From Earliella scabrosa (Eukaryota; Basidiomycota; Agaricomycetes; Polyporales; Polyporaceae), in NCBI GenBank assembly GCA_022605405.1, contig JABYQQ010000008.1:1922001-1986000 (forward strand): a stretch of DNA of 64,000 bases, in the 5' to 3' direction. A program made the position numbers and the translations under genes. Shown here one piece after another: positions 11,603-21,424 of the stretch (positions are counted from its first letter, which is position 1; each line of letters begins with the position of its first letter). The notes under the pieces are model-generated. The model was given only the letters and a program-made list of their open reading frames with translations. It did not search any database and had not been told where the DNA came from.

Positions 11603-13023
11603 ATGCCTACACGTTCACGACTGCCAACCGAGCTGTACGAGAAGGTCATAGACCATACCAGCGAGGACGACGCCTGCTCAGACTTCCTAGGCGTATGTGC
11701 CCTCGTCTGTCGCGCATGGCGACCTCGCAGTCGCATCCGCTTCTGGCGCAAAGTCATCATCCGAAGCCACGACCATTTCCATCGGCTCTTGGAAGCCTGC
11801 CGTGCGCACTCCCACATTGCTCGGAACATATACCATCTCGACATCGACATCTCCCTCTCGCAGTCTCTCGGCTCCGGTGACCGTTGTCTCCCACTCGCAT
11901 CCCTCCCGATTCTGCCTCACCTCCAAACGCTGCGACTCAGAGGAGTACCGTGGAGGCACTACCCTCCTGTATACTATAGACGTATCGTTTCCCGTTTCAG
12001 ACCTCTCACCCAGCTGTGCCTGGACAGGGTCACATTCCACGACATGTCCGACCTCTTCCGCCTTGTGTGGTCTTTCCCGTGTATGAGCCAACTCGAGCTC
12101 CGGGATCTGCAGTTCCAGCATCCCCCGAAAGAAGATGCTGTGAACAGAGTGCAGCGCATGTATGCGCGTCGACAGCCAGAGCGGTGTCGGGACTTGGAGA
12201 GACTAGTTCTTGAGGTAAGTACGCGTTGGCCTCGCAAGCTCCAATTGCATAGTACTCACCCTGCATCCCCCAGAGCGACATGCTGAGTTGGAGAGATGCC
12301 AAGACGCGCTTCGTCTTTCCGGTGGACGCGTTGGCCCGCTCGATACGCGTCGTAGCGATTGAACTCCGTCTGAGGAAGTTACCGAGCTTCAGTGAGTAGC
12401 CACGAACTCTCACCGCTCTCCACCTGTGTAACACGCGCTCCGCCCTGTCCACAGGACGCCTACTCGAGCCGCTGATGGCAGCCAGAGGCACTGAGAGGCT
12501 GGACATCAACCTCCGAGCTCCTGTTACGCTGAAGGATAAGACTCGACTGACCTCACATGGCCGCACATCACTGCTCATCACCCTGCTCTCCCGCAACGTC
12601 CTGGCGCACTTGCCTACTATGCGGGAAGTGGTGGTTAACGTTGCAGGGCCGGTCTACCAGCAGCACGGCCGACGTTGTCTCCACGTGCTCGACCGAACAC
12701 ATATCCTTGACTTCGTCTTCGGTGGGCGCACGTACGCCATCGCGCCTTATATGGAGTTGATACGCGTGAAGCTCGAGATTGCAAACTCCCAGCCGTGCTG
12801 CACGGATCCGGAGTCGTGGAGGGCACAAACAATGCCAAGATTGGGCTTGCAAGACGCGGTGCAGGCGAAGATGCAGTCAAGCGTCAGTCGAGCACCCCCG
12901 TCCGAAACATTCCTACGTCATCGATTCAATTCTGAGCGGGGATACTGGGGTAACGAACCTCACACCCAGCGCGAATTGGACACACGACGGGATCTTAAAA
13001 AGTGGGATGATGACGCGCTGTAG
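11603..13023 (+). CDS. F-box-like protein
   Basis: Starts MPTRSRLPTELYEKVIDHTS and continues with CALVCRAWRPRSRIRFWRKV, the pattern of basidiomycete F-box-like proteins in which helix 1 and the CALVCRAW block are the best conserved parts. Exon 1 spans 11603-12214 with donor GTAAGT. Exon 2 starts at 12274 (SDMLSWRDAKTRFVFP) and ends before a GTGAGT donor at about 12389. After an acceptor near 12455 the third exon (RLLEPLMAARGTERLDINLR) stays open to the TAG at 13021-13023. Phases agree at all junctions. The middle shows leucine-rich spacing (LPHLQTLRLRG, MSQLELRDLQF). Likely an SCF adaptor of unknown target. The last 60 residues are less typical, and a missed intron there cannot be excluded. 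Confidence 0.7.
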
Positions 13024-13265
13024 TGTTTGAATGCGGTCCTAGGCCTGTCGTGGGACCTCAAAGTCGATGGAGCTGGAGAATACGCGCCTAGATCACGCGA
13101 TGACATGACTCAACAAGACTGGTACGATGTGAACGTAGACATTACCGCTGCTGGCCGGCCATACATGACATAGCATACACGCCATACGGACGCATTAGAT
13201 TGAACAGTAACGTAGCACGGGAAACCAAGGGGGGTCGCAGTCGGCACACGGTACTCCCACCTTCC

Positions 13266-14214
13266 TCACTCATTAGGGTAGTCCTTAACGTACTTGAGGT
13301 CGGCCACGAATACGTTGTTCTCAACGCGCTCCAGGCCGAGCAGCCACACCTTGTAGAACGCGTCTGGGCGCAGCGACCAGGGGTAGTCGCCGTATGACCG
13401 GAAACGCGAACGGTGTTTCTGGTAGGCAGCAGCATGAGCACGAGCGAAGTGAAACAAACCAGGAAAATGACGCACCTCGACGAAGTTGTTGAACACCCGA
13501 GCGACGGCCATCGCGACCTGGACTCTCGTGTACGACGAGTCGACGCGGACCCACTCTTCGTACATCAGCTCCGACGGGTCCGAGTCATGGGGCAACGGCC
13601 ACTGGATAGGGCGTGACGTGAGCGCCCACGGGGACTGCTGGAAGATAGAAAGGAGCACGCACCAGGAACCGGACGCGAATCTGGCGCAGCGGGAACGGCG
13701 CCATGACGCGTATACCCGCGGCACTCATGTTCCGGTAGAGCTCGTCTTCCGACGCGTTCGCGAGCGCGTACATCGGCATGCCGCGGTGTCTGAGGATCCG
13801 TGCCCCAGTGCAGAACCCAAAGTCGATCCTTTGTCCGGCCATGATCCTCGCGCGCGTGCGCGTCACGCGGCGGTCGGACTCGACCTCTTCCTCTGCGTCG
13901 TCTCGGGGCACGTTCTTGAGCAGCTTGAGGTCGGCGGTGGTGAGTGTCAGCGCGCCTTGGATGGTTGAGAAACGGATGGCGTCCATCGCCCAGCAGGGTT
14001 CTATGGTGGACTCGGCCGAGTCGTCGAGAACGAGCGGGGGTGGGAGTGGGAGAGGCTCGGCGGGTGGAGGACCAGGACTGCGTGGTGGTGCGCCGGAGCG
14101 GTATGGTGAGGACCGCATCAACTTGACGCCACCAGGAGAAAGAATATGCATGGACGGGTGTGGGTAGTCGTCTTCCAGCAGCATTTGGGTAGGGCAAGCG
14201 AGGGACAAAGGCAA
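13266..14214 (-). CDS. Unidentified protein, two exons
   Basis: Two exons join in phase: 14214 (or the downstream ATG at 14184) to 13663, then 13637 to the TGA at 13266, with a short 25-nt candidate intron of GTGCGT...CCAG type. The product would be about 297-307 residues. The N-terminus is Pro-rich (PPPAEPLPLPPPLVLDD), followed by a more ordered part with TLTTADLKLLKNVPRD, an Arg-rich stretch, RQIRVRFL and, in exon 2, VAMAVARVFNNFVEVRHFPG and SYGDYPWSLRPDAFYKVWLL. There is no signal peptide or transmembrane segment. Composition and third-position GC look coding, but I do not recognise the family. The intron is shorter than usual, so the junction may be slightly different. Confidence 0.55.
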
Positions 14215-14900
14215 AAGTCCGAAGGGGAGAGCGAGAGGGGAACGGCGGCGGTGGCAAGGCGAAAGAGCAGGTGGGGAATGGAGTTATAGGAGTAACCACC
14301 AGCAAGCTTTGAAAGACGTTGAGAGGACAATGCTCACTTGTGAGTGGCCAGGGCCCGTGGCGCCCAAACCGGTCGAACAAAGCTGCTTTAAGCACAAAGC
14401 GCAACCTCCGACCTCGCGCCAACCACGCATCGACGACCACAGCATACCGAGCTCACGACTGGAAGATAGAATCACGTACGGCTGCCGCAACCGCGCATGG
14501 TTGTCAGCGAGATCTGGGCGTGGAGAAAGGACTCTTCAAGAGGTCGCCAAGGTGAGAAGTGGCGGAGCCAGCAAAGATAGCGCATAGTCTGAAGTTTTAG
14601 CAGATTGAACCTTGTTGGCGTTACGGGCAACGGCGGAAGGGTCCAGCGTAGAAGAACGAGCAGGTGTTGGTCGACGTACGAGGAGGAGGAGACGGTGGTT
14701 GGACGAGTCGAGTCTCGACGACGACGACAAACTTGTCTCCGTCGGCGGTCGCCAGCGAATGCTGCTGACTAATCAGACCTTAGTAGTCCGCGCGCGTTCG
14801 ATTCCCCATGGGAGCAATATCCACTTCCACGGCCGATTCCACCAACTCTAGACCACGAATACGAGTTCTACAAACACTCAAGATACACCACAGATAACGT
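14215..14900. other. Intergenic region
   Basis: Upstream of the unidentified gene and downstream of the esterase. Short Arg-rich open frames (14309-14587 and 14612-14851) carry no motif. A tRNA-like TTCGATTCC near 14797 lacks a pairing T-stem. I see no gene. Confidence 0.45.
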
Positions 14901-15893
14901 CTACAAGCTGCTGGTAGATACGCTGGCCAGGAACTCCAACATCTCCTTTGCAATCACAGCATGGAACGCCGTTGCGGGATGGAAGCCGTCCACAAATAGC
15001 GTCTTTCGATCGAGCTCGTCTCCTTCCTCGTACCCAGCCAAGCGCGGATTGCTAAGAACCCGCGTGAAGACGTCCCACGACGAGAAGACGAGCACCGTCG
15101 CGTCAGGGCGTGCAGCGCTGAACTTCTCGGCGCCCTCGCGAAGCAACGGGTTCCATGCCTCGTAAGCGGCCTTCGCTCGCGGCGTTTTGGCACCTGGTCG
15201 ACAGGAAGGACCAGTGAGCTTAAAATGCTAAGTAGTAAGGGGTGGAGACGACAGAGCACCGCACCTCCAGGGAATGTGTGCACCGGTGGCACGTCGACGA
15301 AACAGAAGTTCCGAGCCCCAGCTTCGTATAGCTTATCTTGGGTCGCGAACAGGTCGTCAAAGCACGCCTGTATCGAGGAGGGTTGGAGACGGATGTTCCA
15401 TGTGCAGTCGTTGATGCCGATCCAGGTGACGAATAGCGTGTCGGAGGCTGTCCAGGGCGCCCATTCCGGACGAGGGGCGAGGTGAGGGAGGAACTCTTTG
15501 GAGATCTGCCACAGCTTCATGCGGGCGATGGTGTCTCCGCTGACCGCATAGTCGTACACCAGCAGGGGAGTGTCTCGCCGCTCGGCGTTGACAGTTTGGA
15601 CGAGGTGGCCAACCCAGTTTGGCTCGTAGGTCACGGCTTGTGTAGCTTCGTCTACACGTTCACACGAAGTAAGTCCTGGAAACTCAATGCCCAACGGCTG
15701 CTCTGCACAAGGATGATGCTCCTTCGAGCTATATCCAACGGCTGAGAACGAGTCGCCACTGCCAACAGTCATGCGTTGGTCAGTTGCCAGAGGGGAGGGG
15801 CAGATGCTCGTTATACCAAACTCACAAGATCACAAGGTGGCGGATGTTCTTCAAGCCCTTCCAGCTCTCTGTAACGTTCAATGTCGTCGACAT
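14901..15893 (-). CDS. SGNH/GDSL hydrolase, CE16-like acetylesterase
   Basis: Deacetylating carbohydrate-esterase-type hydrolase. Exon 1 (15893-15826) reads MSTTLNVTESWKGLKN and ends inside the GDSL block, which is restored by splicing as HLVIFGDSFSAVGY. Exon 2 from 15760 carries TLFVTWIGINDC (block III with the Gly and Asn oxyanion residues). Exon 3 from 15193 starts GAKTPRAKAAYEAW and carries LFVDGFHPATAFH, the block V Asp-x-x-His of the catalytic triad. Ser, Gly, Asn, Asp and His are all present. Length is about 285 residues, normal for CE16. No signal peptide is visible in this model, whereas many family members are secreted, so either the enzyme is intracellular or a leader exon was missed. 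It lies next to a secreted chitinase on the same strand. Confidence 0.85.
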
Positions 15894-16308
15894 GTCGGTA
15901 TGGATCTGGTGAGGCTGCGCGCTGCGCGATTGGTTCGCGCTAAACTCACTTTGTATCTGTTTGTCAAGAGCTTGATCAAAATTACCAGATATAGACAATC
16001 GCAATGCATCCACTCTCGAATCTCGTCGGGTACCTTGATGAAGGAACCCGAGCGACACCCATTCACACCGATATTGAGATGACACCCGCAGCTAAAAGCA
16101 CTTCGTTACGCGTAACACTAATCCTACTCTAATGTAATCATCATGTCATGTCATGTCGTCATGAAAAAGTCGTGTCGTACTACCATCAAGATGTTCAAGT
16201 CGAAAAGCGTCGGAGAGTCAAGAGCCCGACTCTCCGCGCCGTCGTTCTTCCGGATGCGCCGCATCATGAGTACTCGCTCCAGCATTCCCCCGAGTCGGGA
16301 TCGTCCGC
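15894..16308. other. Intergenic region
   Basis: Lies between the esterase start and the chitinase stop on the same strand, so it should hold the esterase promoter and the chitinase terminator. No motif-bearing open frame was found. Confidence 0.45.
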
Positions 16309-17525
16309 TCAGTTGAAGCTCGCGCCCTTGACAGTTTGGATCCAGGCCGTGTTCGCGTTGGGGAACTGGAAGGCCATGACGCCCGCCTTCCAGCCCTTCC
16401 CGACCGCCTCCTGGATGCACGTTCCGAGCGTCGCGGGGTCGATGAAACCGTTGTTGGGGAGGCTGCCGTCCTCGGGGAGGAAGACGTCCTGGAGGATGCC
16501 GGGTTTGCCGATCACGAGCTTGTTGAGATCGATGTTCGGGATCTCGAACAGGGCGGAGCCGCCGGCGCTGTTCAGGAGCGTCTCACAGGTCTCGTAGCCG
16601 GGGCTGGGCGACTCTGTATGTGCATGGAGAGTTAGTGACTGAGGCCCTGAGAGTGGAGGAGGACAGGACACGTACGGTTGTAGAATTGGATGTTGTACTG
16701 TAGCCAAAGACGGAATAAATGTCAGTTGGCGTTGCCGGATATTATTTCGAAGACACGCACCCAGTCAATCAGGTCGCCGACCGTCTCGTCCACCTTCAGG
16801 TAGCACCCACCGGGGCAGAGCGGCTGGTTCGGCTGGAACCAGGGACCAACGGCTACAAGCGCGGCCCTGCAGTCAGCACCACGTCCATCCGAGCCAATAC
16901 CCACGGAGAAAAGACGTACGAGCGTGGGAGAGGATGAACTGGCCCTTGGGCAGCTGCGACCTCAGCGTCCGCGTGAACGTCGCGAGCCACTGCTCGCCCA
17001 CGCCCGGCTGCTCCCTCACGAGCGTGATCTCCTCCCAGTCGACGTCGATCCCGTCCATGTCCGTCTCGAGCACGTACTGCGCCATCGTGTTCGCGAGCTG
17101 GACGGGGTCGAACTCGTTGGTCGTCGGCAGGTCGGTCGCGCCGAACGCGGAGACGACGAGCGACACGCCCGCCTCGTTGTACTGCTGCTTCAGCTGCTTG
17201 CGCCGGGCGGGGTCGACGTCCTGCCAGGCCTTGGCTTGGTCGAATGGACCGGTAGAGAGCAGGAAGGCGAGGTTCCTGCGGAATGTCCGACTAGGTCAGT
17301 GTATTCCCAAGAAGGAAGGGACGGGCAGACGTACACGACGTTGAAGCCTTGGATCTGGTCCAGTGGCGGGAGGACGTCCTGGCTGACCGGGAGGTCGGAG
17401 TAGACCACGAACTTCGGGCCCTCGGGGATGACACCACGGCGGGTGAGGGGAGAGGCGAAGGTTACGCCCATGGACGCCAGCGCGGAGCAGAGAGTGAAGA
17501 GGCGCGAGAACGACGGAGTGAACAT
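16309..17525 (-). CDS. Secreted glycoside hydrolase family 18 chitinase
   Basis: Hydrolyses beta-1,4-GlcNAc linkages of chitin by substrate-assisted catalysis. The product starts MFTPSFSRLFTLCSALASMG, a signal peptide ending near TFASPLTRR. Exon 1 ends GFNVV, exon 2 begins NLAFLLSTGPFDQ, and the GH18 catalytic signature DGIDVDWEE follows, its Glu being the proton donor. After ILSHA an intron leads to PVGPWFQPNQPLCPGGCYLK. Later exons give YNIQFYN and SPSPGYETCETLL, and the gene ends KGASFN at a TGA at 16309. About 330 residues, with no carbohydrate-binding module or GPI signal. A likely TATA box lies about 125 bp upstream. Probably extracellular, in wall remodelling, autolysis or attack on other fungi. 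Confidence 0.9.
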
Positions 17526-17645
17526 CTTGAAAGTTAAAAGAAAACCCTAACCAGAGGGATAAAGTAGTACGAAACGAAGAAGGGAGTAGGAGAAGAGAAG
17601 ACGAAGGCCGCTAGCGGGGTGAGGAACTCGTCTGCACTCTGCCCA

Positions 17646-17655
17646 GATTTTATAC
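17646..17655 (-). promoter_or_regulatory. TATA box of the chitinase gene
   Basis: GTATAAAAT-type sequence on the minus strand, about 125 bp before the chitinase ATG. Assigned by position and sequence only. Confidence 0.45.
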
Positions 17656-19152
17656 TCCTCGCGGCGAGCGTCACGGGTCCCTAGGAGCGCCTTGCTGTGT
17701 TGCTGTTCTTGCGCGTTGTGTTCGACATGCGCCCGACCTTCGATCCCGTACATGGTCTGATGTCGTTACGGGTCGTAGAAAGAGCGCGCCGTTGCTTAGC
17801 CCACGATCGGATCAGAAGATGCAATGCGCGATGCGCCCCGGACCTGTGCGGAGAACAGATATCGCTACAGATGCGGCTTCGGCCGGACTACGATGGGTGT
17901 TGAGTCAGCGCACGGCACAGGGGAGGGTAGAGCGGAAACAGGCCCTACGGTGATACAGATGTGGTCATGGACCAGGAGCGGACACGGTCCGCGCCCAATT
18001 GCATCAAATTCGATGTTTCACCGGTCAAATCGGCGCCTCCGACCGGCAATGATCGAGGATGGCGACTGAGAGCCAAAGTTAACGCAAGACCTCGGGACTG
18101 TATGGCTTCTAGGTGAAGAAAAAAAACGAAACTTGCACCCACGCATATTGAATGGCTAGCCAGCCATTCAGTAGGTTTGATTACGCATACTACGGAGAAA
18201 TTTGACGGTATAACCGCCCTATGCCATACGGTGCGCCGCCCACAACGACATACCATCCAGGGTCCGGCGCTGATCAAGGCGTCCTCGATCTCTCTGTGCT
18301 TCGCAATCCTTGACGGCGGCGCTCTAACAGACGGCCGCATGCTTTATTTTTGGAATGCATGTGCTGGCAATCATCTTTGGGCGCGTGCGCTGATGACCTT
18401 GAGCACAGTATCCATGACCTCAGCATGAGCAGTGGACATACCTGTCTGATTGAGATCACTCAATGGTGCAATCACAAAGGCTTGCTAAGTGGATGATTCG
18501 GCACAGACATGCGGCGGTGGGTCTGGGTGAAGAGAGCTGTCGGTGTATACAATCTGACCCACCGTGGCCTAGATCACCACATGCGTCAGGCAGAACACCA
18601 CGCAAATGACTGCACCCAGAGGTCAAGTAGTGTACTACATGCGCATGCTTTGACCCGTCACGCTCACCTGCGTTACTCCATATCATGCTAGTTGAACTGG
18701 ATCGAACGCCGTGCATGCGAGGAAAGAGTTTGTAGTCAGCGAGAGATACTTCCCGGTCCAGAATAAATGAGCGCATCACAGAGACACACACCATATACAT
18801 TATCGAAGCTTCAGATAGCAATGGCAAAGGTCCATCGTTGCTGCGAGGGCTGGCCAGCAGTGCCAGGCCCAGCACGGTGAGGCTTTGACTCGGAAACCTT
18901 GCTCCGGCGCTTGTTTCGCAGAGTACCTTCGCGCGGAGCACGAAAATCTGCTCGGAGTTGAGAAGCCGGTTTGATCCGCTTGGCGTTTTAGAACGACTCG
19001 TCAAGTTCAACTCGAACATCCCGTCTTTGCTTTACTTGCCTCTATCCAGGGCCCATTGACAACCGCTTCTCGAGTGTTACTATTGTGTACAATTCAGGAA
19101 CCGTGTCGACGTGTGTGTGGGTTTCTTGTGATGCCTGGCACGATCGCGTTCG
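17656..19152. other. Long region without a recognisable gene
   Basis: Several frames are open, including a 187-codon minus frame at 18456-19019, but none shows a domain, a signal peptide or consistent splice continuation. Sequence composition looks unlike the neighbouring genes. Possibly relic DNA. Confidence 0.4.
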
Positions 19153-21090
19153 GTGCTTGAGGTCAGTTTCGTCGAAGTCTGGAGTGATTCATGGACGATA
19201 CATTCACGTCTTCGCAGGTTATGCGATAGCAACCTCGAGCGGAATATTGGTGTTGGTGCATGCTCGCATCAACGTCCACAACCTACTGTTTTCCCCGGCT
19301 GGCCCATGGGCGTCTTCTACCACGCGCCCTCTGCGGACGATCGCGAGGTCACGGGAGAGGCTCTATCCAGCTTGACGAAGCGGTATCTCCAGCTTTCACC
19401 GCTAGGCCTCATCCGCTCCCTCCACCTCGCTGAATTGCTAAGGGACCTCAAGTCAACACTGAGGCAGCCTAGCTTCGTCGAGCAAACCGCGCGGCTTCAA
19501 CATACATGAGTCTTTTCGGCGGCCGAATCGGTGAGCCTCTTGGAGATGGTGCTTGGGTAGCGTTGCGAGTTTATGTTGACCAGACAAATGGTTTTAAGCT
19601 TGCTTCAGTCCTCTTGTCGGTGCGTCGGTGCAGAACGAATGGAGTACGTATATGCACCCGCATCTCCTCCTCGCCAGATCAAGTCTCGTTGACTATATGC
19701 GCCCATTCATGGCAGCTGGACAGGGCGGAAGCGTCACAAGCCTTGAAAACGACCCGCCAGAGAATGTCTATGTGTTCTGCGATGGATACAACGATCCGTG
19801 GTTCCAGAGGCGAGTACGGTACCTAGGAATTGGGATGCTTGACGCGCTAACCTCGTCGTGCCGCAGATTCTATCGGAGGTCTATGGCGGTGAGTATGGCC
19901 GTCAGTTTTACGCGCCTTGTATGCTCATGAGGAACTCACAGATTTTTCATTGGAGCTGGGTGTCTGCCGTCATACGGGCAAACTTCCGCCTACCGATTTC
20001 GACGTATCTCATCGAAGGTAGAGCCGTACCCATCAGTGTGTGGCAGTATACTGACGCTCCTAACAACAGCATCTCCTGTACGACTCGACCATACGGATGT
20101 CCAGTTGCGTGAAGATCTCGGTCAGGACCATCAGGTCGATAGTCCGATCGAGTCTAGATCGACAACGAGTAGTCGCTCAACGGTCATTTCTCGCTCGAAA
20201 GTTCTGCGGGTGGACACTGTAGGTCACGACAAGAGTAGCTGCATATCAAGGTGGATAGAGGGTGTCCCCGAGATCGACCTCCGCCTGGTCAGGAGGACCG
20301 TGACGCAAATAAAGGCGCCGCGTTTACACGCAATGGAACCGGTCGAACAGGAAGACACGACACTAGTTTGGTGAGCACAACCACAAACATGCTTCGTGAA
20401 CTCCTTAGTGAGGACTCTACAGCGATGACAACGCTGTCGAACATGGCCTTGATGATGGGGTCCATGCTATCACCGTGTCGGACGCGCTGGACGCCTTACG
20501 TCACGTTTCCATCGAGGGCGCCGTCCAGTTTGTTCCCGGAATGACCCACCTCGGAGAGGAGTTTCGTTGCGAGTTTCTACGATAGGTGTCTGTGCTGTTA
20601 TGTATGTCAGTAGGGTCTTGGACCGCTTGTATGCTGATTCCGAGTCCGGCGATACTGCATGGTCGCATTCGGCACATCGGGCCGCGATATCCGTCCACAA
20701 GCGCGCGCTTTTCAAAGTTCGTTTCAATAGTGGAGTCACTCACTCTCCTGCCAGCTATCCGAACTATATACGACGTTGTGCGTTTCTCCTCCCTGCCTTC
20801 CACAGTCGCATGTTATCCGGGACCGCTAGGCATGACCTCTCACACGTCGAATGGTGTCGTTACAGTGCAAGTGGTGAGTCCAGCACATCTGACTCGCCGG
20901 TTATTGGGTCCTCACAGCGCACATACACCGTGCTACCGTCTACTTGCAGATCGCGGTCTATTGTTCCACACTTTTGTGAACAACTCGAGACAACGCAGGG
21001 ATTGACGCAGGCCTTCTCTCGCAGAGTACCATCCCGTCCATATCGGGTTATTTGCCCGAACAATAACAGACGCTGAAGCCTCCATTATCA
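19153..21090 (+). CDS. Unidentified, possibly decayed multi-exon gene
   Basis: Successive plus-strand segments look coding but cannot all be joined cleanly. They are PMGVFYHAPSADDREVTGEA with LSPLGLIRSLHLAELLRDLK (to about 19505), NEWSTYMHPHLLLARSSLVD plus PENVYVFCDGYNDPWFQRR (19632-19810), and ILSEVYGGEYGRQFYAPC (from about 19867). That last segment stays open into a GTAGAG donor near 20021 and joins in phase to SPVRLDHTDVQLREDLG (from about 20071). Beyond it lie ALDALRHVSIEGAVQFVPG (about 20490-20560) and VLDRLYADSESGDTAW (about 20615-20720). The join near 19507 meets a TGA with no usable donor, which suggests a frameshift or decay. I do not recognise the family. Confidence 0.3.
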
Positions 21091-21424
21091 CAACGCGCGT
21101 TGCCGTTTCACGCTAGTTGTCCTGTCGACCACTCAAAATCGTCGAGCTTCTTCGCCACTCACAGAGGATGCCGTTGTCTCCGTCGCCAGTCCGCTTTGGC
21201 CGGCTTGCACAGTAAACACGGCGCCAAGCCTCGACGCAGTGGCACAACTCGGTCACGCACAGCCGAACGCTTTGCCCTCTACTCTCGGGAGACGCCGCCG
21301 CAGGTACCTGACGGTCTCGCCACCTTGTTCCTTGCTTTCTCGCACCCCGGGGATATAGGTGGAATGCCGTATTTCTTTTCGTGCATCCCTCGCCACACCA
21401 CACACACCTCGCCGCTCTCCCGCG
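21091..21424. other. Region upstream of the kinase gene
   Basis: Presumed 5' flank and leader of the kinase gene. An in-frame ATG at 21359 could extend the kinase N-terminus by 22 residues. Otherwise nothing recognised. Confidence 0.4.

Noticed and set aside
13565..14440. 291-codon Arg/Pro-rich minus-strand frame
   Set aside because: Shadow of the two-exon gene at 13266-14214, whose frame splices in phase and has balanced composition.
14740..14825. tRNA-like GTTCGATTCC sequence
   Set aside because: The five bases either side of the TTCGATT loop do not pair and no acceptor or anticodon stem fits.
18456..19019. 187-codon minus-strand open frame
   Set aside because: No start context, domain, signal or intron continuation; composition is random-like.
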